Positions 1 to 7,384 of a DNA stretch of 18,341 nucleotides are shown here, in pieces. The stretch is from CAYQTO01 sp964420455 (GTDB lineage: Bacteria; Sumerlaeota; Sumerlaeia; SLMS01), in contig CAYQTO010000066.1 of the NCBI GenBank assembly GCA_964420455.1, positions 1-18,341 on the forward strand. Reading direction: 5' to 3'. The notes below the pieces were generated by a model, which saw nothing but the letters and a program-made list of their open reading frames with translations, was not told the origin of the DNA and did no database searches. The translations under genes were made by a program, and so were the position numbers. Position 1 is the first letter of the stretch; the number at the start of each line of letters is the position of its first letter.

Positions 1-396
1 CAGGTCCTCCTCCCAACCCAGCATCGTATAGACAAGGTCCGTGAGCAGGCCATTGCCCCCCAGAAGCCGCACCCCCGCGACCGCCGTGACCGTCGGTGGC
101 ACCAGCAGCGGCAACAGCACGAGGAGCAGCAGAATCCATCGCCCGCGAGAGCCCTCCCGCGAAAGCGCCAGCGCCGCCAGCCCCCCGACGAGAAGCCCCA
201 TCAGCGCCGCGCCGCATGATACCAGCAAGGAGTTGCCGGCCAGCCTGAAGGTGCGCCCCAGGCGCACCGGCGTCCCGCTGGCCGCCCCGGCGAGTCCTCC
301 CTCCTGAACCACGAGCCCCACAATGACCACCGCCGGCAGGACGGCCCACGACGCCAGCGTCGCCGCCGCAACCCAACGCCCACCCGTGGCGCTCAT
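1..396 (-). CDS. ABC transporter permease, iron(III)/thiamine type (N-terminal 132 residues, runs off window)
   Basis: An open frame on the minus strand starts at ATG 396-394 and is still open at base 1, giving 132 residues. It has a short N-terminal segment, a first membrane helix at about residues 8-30, and two further hydrophobic stretches, including LLLLVLLPLLVPPTVTAVAG. A segment like GNSLLVSCGAALMGLLVGG leading into a helix and then a PLLVPP motif is typical of binding-protein-dependent permeases of the FbpB/ThiP group, which import iron(III), thiamine or similar small solutes. The start codon overlaps the stop of the upstream methyltransferase gene (ATGA), which suggests translational coupling in one operon. 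The substrate cannot be told from this fragment, and the EAA loop that contacts the ATPase lies outside the window. Family assignment is by pattern recognition only. Confidence 0.62.
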   Translation of the reverse strand, partial: MSATGGRWVAAATLASWAVLPAVVIVGLVVQEGGLAGAASGTPVRLGRTFRLAGNSLLVSCGAALMGLLVGGLAALALSREGSRGRWILLLLVLLPLLVPPTVTAVAGVRLLGGNGLLTDLVYTMLGWEEDL

Positions 397-1550
397 TTCC
401 GCCGTCGGCCCACAAAGGTCAGGTGTTGCCGGTCGCCCGCAAGAAGCAGCAACCACTCGAGGAAGCCCGCGACCGTATAGACGGATCGTGCCAGCCACTG
501 GCGCCTCCCGAGGGCATACCATGCGTACAATTCCGCTTCCGCCGCCAGATAAAGGTCGTGTCGCCGGGCCACCGGGCGAAACCACTCCCGCAGGCACGGT
601 TCCACCGCGTGGGCGCTCGCGTCCTCGTTGGGCGAATCGCGGAGAAACTCCGGAGGAATGTCCGCGGGGGGGTGCCGGTCCCGGGCCCGCCGGGAAAGCC
701 GCTCAAAGAGCGCGCGAAGCATCCGCTCCTTTCGCTCCGCCCGCGCGACATGCTCGTGGGCGATCACCCATGCATCGGGGGCGAGGCGGCTTGTGATCAC
801 CGGCATCACCGCCTCAAGACCGGGCACATGGTGGAGCGCGTCCTTGGCCAGGAGGACGTCTATACAGCCCGACCGAAGCGGGGGAGCGTGGGGAAAGGCG
901 CGGAGATGATCGATCCGTCGGACACCCGCCTCCCGGGCGTGGCGGCGGGCCAGAACGAGAGCCTCAAACGCCGGGTCGGTTCCCACCACGCGCAGGCCGC
1001 GCCGGGCGGCCTCGAGGCCGAACTGACCACCTCCGCAACCGATATCCCAGGCGAGCCGGCCGCGAAATCCCCCCATCCGCGGAAACATCATATCGCCCGC
1101 TCCCGGCGGAAAAAAGCTCCACCGCCGCCAGCGGTCGCGCGGATCCGCTGTCGCGATCCCTTTCGGCAGCAGGCTCGGGTGCGTGCCCCGCACGCGCATG
1201 TCGAAAATCGACCGGTCGCCGACCTCCCACCAGCGCCGCATGAACGCTCCCCAATGGAGCCCCTCCCCGAGGAGCCGAAGGTCAAACTCGTCGCGCGCGG
1301 CCCTGTGGGTCCAATCCGGCAGGCCATGGCGTTGTCGAAACGCCGCCTCACGGTCGTCCTCGCGGAGGGCCGCCGGGGAAAGGTCCGCGACGCCCTCTTC
1401 AACCCGGTAGGTTTCCCCGCAGGACAGGCACTTGAGGAGCCCGGATACAAGCTCGCCGTCCGGCTCCGTTTCGACCATGCGAATCGTTGTCAGCCGCCCC
1501 GCGTCGCCACAGGCGGGACAGCGCAGCACCCGGAGAAGGCGTCTATACAC
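393..1550 (-). CDS. SAM-dependent methyltransferase with N-terminal Trm112-like zinc ribbon
   Basis: The protein has 385 residues. The N-terminus carries two CxxC pairs (C11-P-A-C14 and C41-L-S-C44) in a Trm112p-like zinc-binding arrangement. A class I methyltransferase fold follows, with SAM motif I as DIGCGGGQFG, an acidic residue after the second strand (VVGTDPAF), and a later motif KDALHHVPG. About 150 further residues at the C-terminus include a hydrophobic patch. The family usually methylates small molecules, lipids or sugars, and the acceptor here is unknown. The start is GTG at 1550-1548, three bases after the stop of the channel gene and eight codons before the zinc ribbon. The stop overlaps the permease ATG. 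Two copies of the GTATAGAC word lie inside the gene (475, 858) and one lies on its start codon (1541). The class is secure; the substrate is not. Confidence 0.8.
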   Translation of the reverse strand: MYRRLLRVLRCPACGDAGRLTTIRMVETEPDGELVSGLLKCLSCGETYRVEEGVADLSPAALREDDREAAFRQRHGLPDWTHRAARDEFDLRLLGEGLHWGAFMRRWWEVGDRSIFDMRVRGTHPSLLPKGIATADPRDRWRRWSFFPPGAGDMMFPRMGGFRGRLAWDIGCGGGQFGLEAARRGLRVVGTDPAFEALVLARRHAREAGVRRIDHLRAFPHAPPLRSGCIDVLLAKDALHHVPGLEAVMPVITSRLAPDAWVIAHEHVARAERKERMLRALFERLSRRARDRHPPADIPPEFLRDSPNEDASAHAVEPCLREWFRPVARRHDLYLAAEAELYAWYALGRRQWLARSVYTVAGFLEWLLLLAGDRQHLTFVGRRRK

Positions 1551-1553
1551 GGC

Positions 1554-3002
1554 TTACCAGTTCGGCTCCGTCTTGGCCACGAGGATCAACAGGTCCCCCT
1601 CCTGAAACTCGTAGTCGGCGGGCGGATTCATGACCGTACGGACGTAGGGAGCGGCATCGTCGCTGTCGGCCGACTCCCTATCCGCGACTCCCGAACGCTC
1701 CACCGCGATGAGCAACGCGTCGTAGGTCATCTTCATGCGCTGCTGGAGCTGGAGGAACGTCTGGCCGCTCCACTCCGGGCGAACCGCCTTCTTGAAGATC
1801 TGGTTGCCGTACTTGCTGCTGAAGACCTCGTCGGCAATCTCCGTCACCCCGCGAATCCGCGAGGAGGTGGCCAGGATCGTTGCGCTGTAGTCGTCGCCCA
1901 CCACGACCTCCTCGATGCCCGCCATGCGCAGGTGAACCTCGTTGTCGCGGGAAAGCAGTTCCGCGCAGGTAAAGATGCCGGGCCTGAGCTTTTCGATCAT
2001 GAGGGCGGCCAGGATTGTCCTCGCATCGCGGTCCTGGTCCGATCGGTTTGGGATCGACCGGTCGGCGAGAAGAATCGCGGACCGAGCCTCCTCCACCTTC
2101 GCCGCCCGCAGGACTTCGACCTTCGTATAGTCACCCTCGATGAAGAAGAGCCGGGGATCTTCCTCGAGTGCCTTGCCAAGCTCCGGCCGCGTCTCCGCCA
2201 CCATCACCACGGAAAACCCCGGGCGGTCGCAGCCGGCGAACATCTCCTCCAGCAGCTTGCGCGACGAGCGGTTCCATCCGCACACCAGCAGGTGGTCTTC
2301 CACCTCATCGAGGCTTTCCGAGTTCGAGGTCATCCCCATACGCAGCCTCTCCGTCAGCACTGCCGACACCGTGCCGGTAAACAGCGCGAAGACCGTCAAG
2401 CCGCCAAGCATAATCAGAAGGGTGAAGAAGCGGCCGGACTCGCCCTCGGGCATGGCCCCGATCGGCTCGCCCGCCACCATCGAGAGCAGCGACCACCACA
2501 GCGTCTCCTCAAGGCTCCCGAATTCGTTTTTCGCCGTCGGATCCACCAGCCCCAGCGTTACCCCGGCGACCACCACAAGGATGATGGCGAGGATCGTGAG
2601 TTGCTCGCCCATGGTCCGCCGAAACAGGCTGCCAAGGCGCGGGTTGCTCCGCCGCATGAGCGGCCCGAGGCGGAAAAGCCGCAGCAGGCGCAACGCCCGA
2701 AGGAAGTTCACCTGGGGAAAGACCAGCGGCAACAGCGAGAGCAGGTCGGGCCAGTAGGTGCCGAAATAGCCCTTCTTTGACCGCGCCACGAGGAACCGGA
2801 GCGTTAACTCGACAAGGAAAAGCACCAGAATTCCCTTCCCGGCGATCTCGACCTCCGGCGAGGGAGTCAGGATTTCCATGAACAGGAGGGCTACCGAGAG
2901 GAGGATAAGGATGAAGATGCCATGGTCCGTCACCGGGTGGTTCAGCCCCTGGCGAAGGCTCCGCCGCAGCTTCTCAAACCGTCTTTCAGCGAAGTCCGTC
3001 AT
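1554..3002 (-). CDS. Voltage-sensor-type ion channel with cytoplasmic RCK (TrkA-N/TrkA-C) domains and a non-canonical filter
   Basis: The protein has 482 residues. Several membrane helices lie between residues 28 and 215. They include an S4-like segment at 100-120 with arginines every third residue (R102, R105, R108, R111), then a pore loop and an inner helix (about 192-216). From about residue 236 the protein continues as an RCK/TrkA-N Rossmann domain (DHLLVCGWNRSS) and ends in a TrkA-C-like domain (EFQEGDLLILVAK). Such proteins are gated inner-membrane potassium or cation channels whose RCK domains sense nucleotides or ions. The pore loop reads SMVAGEPIG at 174-182, where potassium channels have TVGYGD, so ion selectivity is uncertain. 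ATG at 3002 is the first gene of a minus-strand block, divergent from fucI across 144 bp. It is followed closely by the methyltransferase gene. The architecture is convincing; the transported ion is not known. Confidence 0.82.
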   Translation of the reverse strand: MTDFAERRFEKLRRSLRQGLNHPVTDHGIFILILLSVALLFMEILTPSPEVEIAGKGILVLFLVELTLRFLVARSKKGYFGTYWPDLLSLLPLVFPQVNFLRALRLLRLFRLGPLMRRSNPRLGSLFRRTMGEQLTILAIILVVVAGVTLGLVDPTAKNEFGSLEETLWWSLLSMVAGEPIGAMPEGESGRFFTLLIMLGGLTVFALFTGTVSAVLTERLRMGMTSNSESLDEVEDHLLVCGWNRSSRKLLEEMFAGCDRPGFSVVMVAETRPELGKALEEDPRLFFIEGDYTKVEVLRAAKVEEARSAILLADRSIPNRSDQDRDARTILAALMIEKLRPGIFTCAELLSRDNEVHLRMAGIEEVVVGDDYSATILATSSRIRGVTEIADEVFSSKYGNQIFKKAVRPEWSGQTFLQLQQRMKMTYDALLIAVERSGVADRESADSDDAAPYVRTVMNPPADYEFQEGDLLILVAKTEPNW

Positions 3003-3146
3003 GCCCGTTCCTGGAAACTCCTCACGTGTATAGATGGGACCGCTTTCCCGTGCGAGGTCAAGCCGTCATGGGCGGGAAACGATTGCCCCGGCAGGTCTTT
3101 CCTCTCGATGCCACACTCATCTGACAACGCCGGAGGAGACCTTGGC

Positions 3147-5073
3147 ATGAGCACGCAGACCGCACGGCCCATTGGCCGCCTGCCCCGGGTGGGCATCCGC
3201 CCCGCCATCGACGGACGCCTCGGGGGGGTACGCGAAAGCCTCGAGGAGGCAACCCTCGCCATGGCGCGCCGAACGGCCGACCTGATTGCCGGCTCGCTCC
3301 GTCATCCCTCCGGCGACCCGATCGAATGCGTGATCCCACCCCGATGCATTGGCGGTGTCCGCGAAGCCGCCGCGACCGCCGATCTGTTCGAACGCGAAGG
3401 CGTTGGCGTCTCCCTCACGGTGACTCCCTGTTGGTGCTACGGTGCCGAGACCATGGACATGCATCCGACCATGCCCAAGGCTATCTGGGGCTTCAATGGC
3501 ACCGAGCGCCCCGGCGCCGTCTATCTCGCCGCGACCCTTGCCGCCCACGCCCAGAAGGGGCTGCCCTGCTTCGGCATCTACGGCCGCGATGTCCAGGACG
3601 CCGGCGACACGTCCATCCCGGCGGATGTCGCCGAAAAGATCCTCCGCTTCGTCCGCGCGGCCCTCGTCCTCCCCACGATGCGCGGCAAGTCCTACCTCGC
3701 CATGGGCGGCGTCTCCATGGGCATCGCCGGATCGATGGTCGACCAGGCGTTCTTCGAGGAGTACCTCGGCATGCGCGTCGAAACGATCGACATGACCGAG
3801 TTTATTCGCCGCATCGACCGCGGCATCTTCGATCCCGATGAGTATACACGCGCACTCCAATGGACCCGGGCCCATTGCCCCGAGGGCGCGGACCACAACC
3901 CGCCGGACAAGCAGCACTCCCGCGACGAAAAGGACCATGCCTGGGAAACCAGCGTCAAGATGGCCCTCATCATGCGCGACCTGATGGTCGGCAATCCCCG
4001 CCTCGCAGAGATGGGCTGGGGCGAGGAGGCCCAGGGCCACAACGCCCTCGCCGGCGGCTTCCAGGGCCAGCGCCAGTGGACCGACCACCTGCCCAATGGC
4101 GACTTTCCCGAGGCCATCCTCAACACGAGCTTCGACTGGAATGGCATCCGCCAACCCTACATCGTGGCCACGGAAAACGACGCCCTCAACGGCGCCACCA
4201 TGCTGCTGGGGCACCTCCTCACCGGCGCCGCCNNNNNNNNNNGGATTCGTCGCGGCCGCCATCACCTTGATCCGACCAAGCTGGCTCCTGTTCATCCCCT
4301 TCGCAATCGTTCTCGCAACGGCGTTCGATCGCCAACGAACGCGCCACCTCCTCACCGGCGCCGCCCAGATCTTTGCCGACGTCCGCACCTACTGGAGCCC
4401 CGACGCGCTCCGGCGGGTGGCTGGATATACGCCGGAAGGTCCTGCGGCCGGCGGATTCCTCCACCTGATCAACTCCGGCCCCGCCGCCCTCGATGGCACC
4501 GGCCGCCAGACCCGCGACGGTGTCCCCGCCATGAAGCCCCACTGGGAAATCACCGAAGATGAAGCAAAGGCGTGTCTCGAGGCCACCACCTGGCACCCGG
4601 GCATGCTTGAATACTTCCGTGGCGGCGGCTACTCCACCCGCTTCCTCACACGCGGCGGGATGCCCTCCACCATGTTCCGCATCAACCAGGTGAAGGGGCT
4701 TGGCCCCGCGCTCCAGATCGCCGAGGGGGTCACCATCGACGTTCCCGCCAATGTCCACGACATCATTGACGCGCGGACCAATCCCACCTGGCCGACGACC
4801 TACTTCGCGCCCCGCCTCGCCGACTCCCCCGCGTTCCGGGACGTCTATACGGTCATGGGCAACTGGGGGGCGAACCACTGTGCGCTCGCCGGTGGCCATA
4901 TCGGCGCGGACCTCATTGCCCTCGCCGCCCTGCTCCGCATCCCCGTCTATATGCACAATATGCCGATGGCCGACGTCTTCCGCCCGCACGTCTGGTCTGC
5001 CTTCGGCACCGCGGACGCCGAGGCGGCGGACTTCCGTGCCTGCGCGGCTTACGGCCCACTCTACCGGGGCTGA
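3147..5073 (+). CDS. fucI: L-fucose isomerase, frame interrupted by an assembly artefact
   Basis: This enzyme converts L-fucose to L-fuculose (and D-arabinose to D-ribulose), the first step of fucose breakdown in the cytoplasm. The start at ATG 3147 is preceded by GGAGGAG. The text follows E. coli FucI closely from IDGRLGGVRESLEE through TPCWCYG, KAIWGFNGTERPGAVYLAA and GGVSMGIAGS to the C-terminal YGPLYRG. The frame changes within 4233-4365, which hold 10 N, about 100 bp of unrelated sequence and a repeat of 21 bases. If these 133 bases are removed, LTGAA joins directly to QIFADVRTYW and the product is 597 residues, close to the 591 of E. coli. In that joined protein the catalytic residues are E343, D367 and H533 (E337, D361 and H528 in E. 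coli). The 3' end overlaps the convergent esterase gene by 13 bp. The identity is very secure. Confidence 0.95.
4212..4232 (+). repeat. 21-bp direct repeat, left copy at assembly gap
   Basis: These 21 bases, ending immediately before the N run, recur exactly at 4345-4365. The bases just before the two copies differ (g versus c), so the identity is exactly 21 bp. It encodes HLLTGAA in fucI. An exact odd-length repeat beside a 10-N gap fits a k-mer-based assembly join better than a biological duplication. Confidence 0.9.
4233..4242. other. Assembly gap (10 N)
   Basis: Ten unknown bases lie within the fucI coding region. The number is probably a placeholder from the scaffolding program and not a measured distance. 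The protein reads continuously across the gap when the block 4233-4365 is left out, which suggests that no real sequence is missing. Confidence 0.98.
4243..4344 (+). other. Foreign fragment inside fucI, encodes a membrane-protein piece (likely chimeric contig end)
   Basis: About 100 bases between the N gap and the second repeat copy do not belong to L-fucose isomerase. Read in the frame of the downstream half they give a hydrophobic peptide containing ITLIRPSWLLFIPFAIVLA, followed by the basic stretch DRQRTR. A helix with an L-x-RP-x-x-LLF pattern resembles the membrane part of ArnT/PMT-type (GT39-like) glycosyltransferases, although 34 residues are too few for a firm call. The fragment was probably pulled in from elsewhere in this genome or from another genome through the shared 21-mer. 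Confidence 0.7.
4345..4365 (+). repeat. 21-bp direct repeat, right copy
   Basis: This is an exact second copy of 4212-4232. It is followed directly by the true continuation of fucI (QIFADVRTYW). Together with the left copy it defines the edges of the block that breaks the reading frame. Confidence 0.9.
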
Positions 5074-7070
5074 TCGCTCCGCACCACCGGCAGGTCGAAC
5101 GGAAACGCCGGCAGTCCCTCCGCGTTGTAAAGATCCGCGTGCGGATAGTCATCCCACGCATAACGGATGCGGGTGGGCCACGGGACCTCCGCATTTCGCG
5201 CCACCAGCATGTTCTCCGAGACCACCGCCTCCGCCGGGTGGAACTCGCCCCGGGTGTCGGCGACCTCCACGTCCCGCACCTCCACCGTGCCCGACCAGGA
5301 GACCAGCCGACTTCCCACATGGCTGAAGGCCACCCGCACCTCGCCCTCCTCGGCAACTGCCCACCTGGCCCGTGGACCTGTATAGACGACATCGCGCCCG
5401 TACTCCGTTGCGAGGGCCAGCAGCGCCAGCCGCAGTCCCACGTCGCGCTTGTTGGCCGGGTGAATGTCCGACGGGTCGCCGATATCGATGGCGGTGGCGA
5501 TGTGGACATTCGGCATCCGGCGGGCCGTCTCCCACTGCGCCGCGCGGACCTCCACCCACCCCTCCCAGTCGTGGTCAAAGCCCGCCAGCTGGACGAGGTA
5601 AAAAGGAAGGCCCGGATCATCGAAGCCCCGGCGCCAGCAGTCGATCCAGCGCCTGGAAAGATCCAGGTACTCCTCGTCGTTCTCGCAGTTTGATTCCCCC
5701 TGATACCAGAGAACACCGCGCAGGCGCAGCGGCATCAGCGGATGGATCATGCCGTTATAGGCGATGGTGGCGACGTGTTCCTCGTTGCGGCGGGGATCTT
5801 TCGGATGCTGCTCGAGGGCCGTCGCGGTCCGGTGGCGCCAGGCTCCGTCCAGCGCGATGGCCTCCTTCGGACCGCCCCCCAGCGGCCGAATCCACATGTC
5901 CTTCTCCGGTCCCGTCAGGCCGCCGCCAAAGGCCTGATCGAACACGCGGACCGCCAACAGGCTCGGCCCCGGCTCGACCCTGTCACCGTCAATGGTATAG
6001 ACGCGCCGCTCGTCCCAGCTTCGTTGACGTTCGCTGCTGGTCGCCCCGATCCGTTCCCCATTCCAGTAGGTCCGGTCCTGGTCGTCTATACGTCCGAGCG
6101 ACACCACCAGCCGCTGTCCGCTCCAACTCTCGGGAATCTCCACCAGGCGGCGAAACCACACCACCCCGTCGATTTCGTTGTTCTCGTCGTAGTCCTCCCA
6201 GGCTGACGGCAGGATGATCGTGTCCCATGAGCTGTCGTCATGCCGGGGGGTGTGCCATCCGCGCTCGAGCCCGTCGTCCCCCGGGTCCTTGTGAAAGGAC
6301 CGTCCGTCCGTGACCCCCCGCCAGGCCTCCACAGCCTCCTTGTACTCCTCGATTTGTGCTTCGCGGTTCTGCTGTTTGCCTGCCCAACGCTCGAAGCGGA
6401 CGAGTTGCCGATCATAGCGCTCCGTCCCCGCAAAGAGCGACTCTGCGGAGATCCACGCCTCGATCCTGGACCCCGCCCAGGGCGCGGCAATGATCCCGAC
6501 GGGTACCCCCACTTGCGCATGGACCTCGCGTGCGAAGTAAAACGCCACCGCCGAGTTGTCGTCCGCCGTCTCCGGAGTCACCGCCCGCCAGCCGGTCGTC
6601 TCCGTCCGCAGCGCCGGTTCCGCCGCGCCCTTATGATGGACGTTGAGGAACCGGATATCGGGCCAATCGGCCGCCGCCGCCTCGTCGAGTCCCTGCTCCG
6701 CCCAGCGCAGCGGCCACTCCATGTTCGATTGCCCGGACGCCAGCCACACCTCGCCCACCAGTACGTCATCGAAGGTCACCGTTTCGCTCCCCCGAATGGT
6801 CATCCGGTGGGGGCCGCCCGCCTCGCGGGGGCCAAGACGTGCCTCCCATCGACCATCGTCGTCCGCCACCGCGGAGGCGTCCTCGCCGTCGAAGGCCACG
6901 CGAATCCGCCGTCCCGGCACGTCCCATCCCCAGACGACGATCGGCTCGCCGCGCTGGAGTACCATCGACTCGCCAAAGGGCGTTCCCATCTGGAGGGCGG
7001 CTTCCTGTGTATAGACGCTCGAGGCGGCCAGCAGCAGGGCGAGGCAGAGGAGGAGGCGAACAATCATCAT
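5061..7070 (-). CDS. Secreted sialate O-acetylesterase with inserted jelly-roll domain
   Basis: The enzyme removes O-acetyl groups, classically from sialic acids, so that sialidases can act. Some members deacetylate plant or algal glycans instead. The start chosen is ATG 7070, because a signal peptide follows at once (MMIVRLLLCLALLLAASSVY) and AGGAAG lies about 12 bases upstream. The product is 669 residues. The nucleophile motif is GQSNMEWP with S115, the second block is LWYQGESN at 454-461, and the catalytic pair is D535-I-H537 (DPSDIHPANK). Residues about 265-396 form an inserted β-galactosidase-like sugar-binding module (WHTPRHDDSSWD, then VVWFRRLVEIPE, then YWNGERIG). The stop lies inside the end of fucI, a convergent 13-bp overlap. 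Pairing with fucI suggests use of host or algal glycans. Longer upstream starts would run into the riboswitch. Confidence 0.9.
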   Translation of the reverse strand: MMIVRLLLCLALLLAASSVYTQEAALQMGTPFGESMVLQRGEPIVVWGWDVPGRRIRVAFDGEDASAVADDDGRWEARLGPREAGGPHRMTIRGSETVTFDDVLVGEVWLASGQSNMEWPLRWAEQGLDEAAAADWPDIRFLNVHHKGAAEPALRTETTGWRAVTPETADDNSAVAFYFAREVHAQVGVPVGIIAAPWAGSRIEAWISAESLFAGTERYDRQLVRFERWAGKQQNREAQIEEYKEAVEAWRGVTDGRSFHKDPGDDGLERGWHTPRHDDSSWDTIILPSAWEDYDENNEIDGVVWFRRLVEIPESWSGQRLVVSLGRIDDQDRTYWNGERIGATSSERQRSWDERRVYTIDGDRVEPGPSLLAVRVFDQAFGGGLTGPEKDMWIRPLGGGPKEAIALDGAWRHRTATALEQHPKDPRRNEEHVATIAYNGMIHPLMPLRLRGVLWYQGESNCENDEEYLDLSRRWIDCWRRGFDDPGLPFYLVQLAGFDHDWEGWVEVRAAQWETARRMPNVHIATAIDIGDPSDIHPANKRDVGLRLALLALATEYGRDVVYTGPRARWAVAEEGEVRVAFSHVGSRLVSWSGTVEVRDVEVADTRGEFHPAEAVVSENMLVARNAEVPWPTRIRYAWDDYPHADLYNAEGLPAFPFDLPVVRSDQPR

Positions 7071-7161
7071 GGAGAAAGCGACTTCCTTTCTTGGGGATTC
7101 AGCACACCAGCGGTCCCGCGTTTTTGGCTTGAAGTCCACCGGAATAAGGTACAGGAAGAAC

Positions 7162-7247
7162 CCGAAAGCTAGGGGTGCCCGGGTGAACAGCCGGGCTGAG
7201 ATCATACCCTCGAACCTGCTCCGGTTAGTACCGGCGAAGGAAAGCTA
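7162..7247 (+). promoter_or_regulatory. TPP (thiamine pyrophosphate) riboswitch aptamer, THI element
   Basis: The conserved TPP aptamer blocks occur in order. GGGGTGCCC is at 7172-7180, a CCCGG/CCGGG P3 hairpin comes next, and CTGAGATCATACCCT (about 7196-7210) closes P2. Then come GAACCTG (7212-7218) and the CCGGTTAGTACCGG hairpin (7221-7234), followed by CGAAGGAAAGCT. AGCT on both sides (7167-7170 and 7242-7245) can close P1. The class binds thiamine pyrophosphate and usually turns thiamine synthesis or uptake genes off. Here it lies upstream of a pseudopilin gene and a PnuC-family transporter gene on the same strand. I see no convincing −10/−35 upstream. Confidence 0.95.
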
Positions 7248-7248
7248 A

Positions 7249-7263
7249 CGGGCTACCTGCCCG
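7249..7263 (+). promoter_or_regulatory. Short hairpin directly after the TPP aptamer
   Basis: CGGGC at 7249-7253 and GCCCG at 7259-7263 can pair around the loop TACCT, four bases after the P1 closing sequence. It could be part of the riboswitch expression platform. No T-run follows, so a simple intrinsic terminator is unlikely. Confidence 0.35.
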
Positions 7264-7296
7264 CGATGTCCCTTCCCTTTCACGACACGGATGGTT

Positions 7297-7322
7297 CGGA
7301 AACGCCCAAGACGGGCGTTCCG
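7297..7322 (+). promoter_or_regulatory. Strong GC-rich hairpin in the riboswitch leader
   Basis: CGGAAACGCCC (7297-7307) and GGGCGTTCCG (7313-7322) form a 10-bp stem with one bulged A and the loop AAGAC. It is the strongest stem between the aptamer and the pseudopilin gene. No U-tract follows, so it is either a structural spacer or a Rho-related pause element. Its role is not evident. Confidence 0.4.
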
Positions 7323-7357
7323 TGCCGAACTGTCACCACCGGTAGGCGGGTTCCCCC

Positions 7358-7381
7358 GAATCCCAAGATTCAGGAGGAATC
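7358..7381 (+). promoter_or_regulatory. Alternative hairpins around the Shine-Dalgarno site of the pseudopilin gene
   Basis: Three 5-base blocks occur in a row: GAATC (7358-7362), GATTC (7367-7371) and GAATC (7377-7381). The middle block can pair with the left one, leaving AGGAGG (7372-7377) free. It can also pair with the right one, which puts AGGAG in the loop and hides the ribosome site. These folds exclude each other, which suits a translational switch under the TPP aptamer. The stems are short and the aptamer is 110 bases upstream, so this is a hypothesis. Confidence 0.4.
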
Positions 7382-7384
7382 CAC

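Noticed and set aside
423..2780. Long plus-strand open frame of 785 codons
   Set aside because: It lies antisense to the methyltransferase and channel genes, both of which have clear domains. Its composition (many Arg, His, Pro) is typical of a shadow frame in GC-rich DNA.
4212..4365. Insertion of a mobile element with a 21-bp target duplication in fucI
   Set aside because: There are no terminal inverted repeats or transposase. A 21-bp duplication would be unusually long, and the adjacent 10-N gap points to an assembly join.
26..7016. GTATAGAC copies as −10 promoter boxes
   Set aside because: TATAGA resembles a −10 box, but all copies lie inside genes, in both orientations, with no consistent −35 partner.
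7071..7205. N-terminal extension of the esterase to ATG 7205
   Set aside because: The signal peptide begins at 7070, and the extension would overlap the riboswitch and add a non-signal segment.
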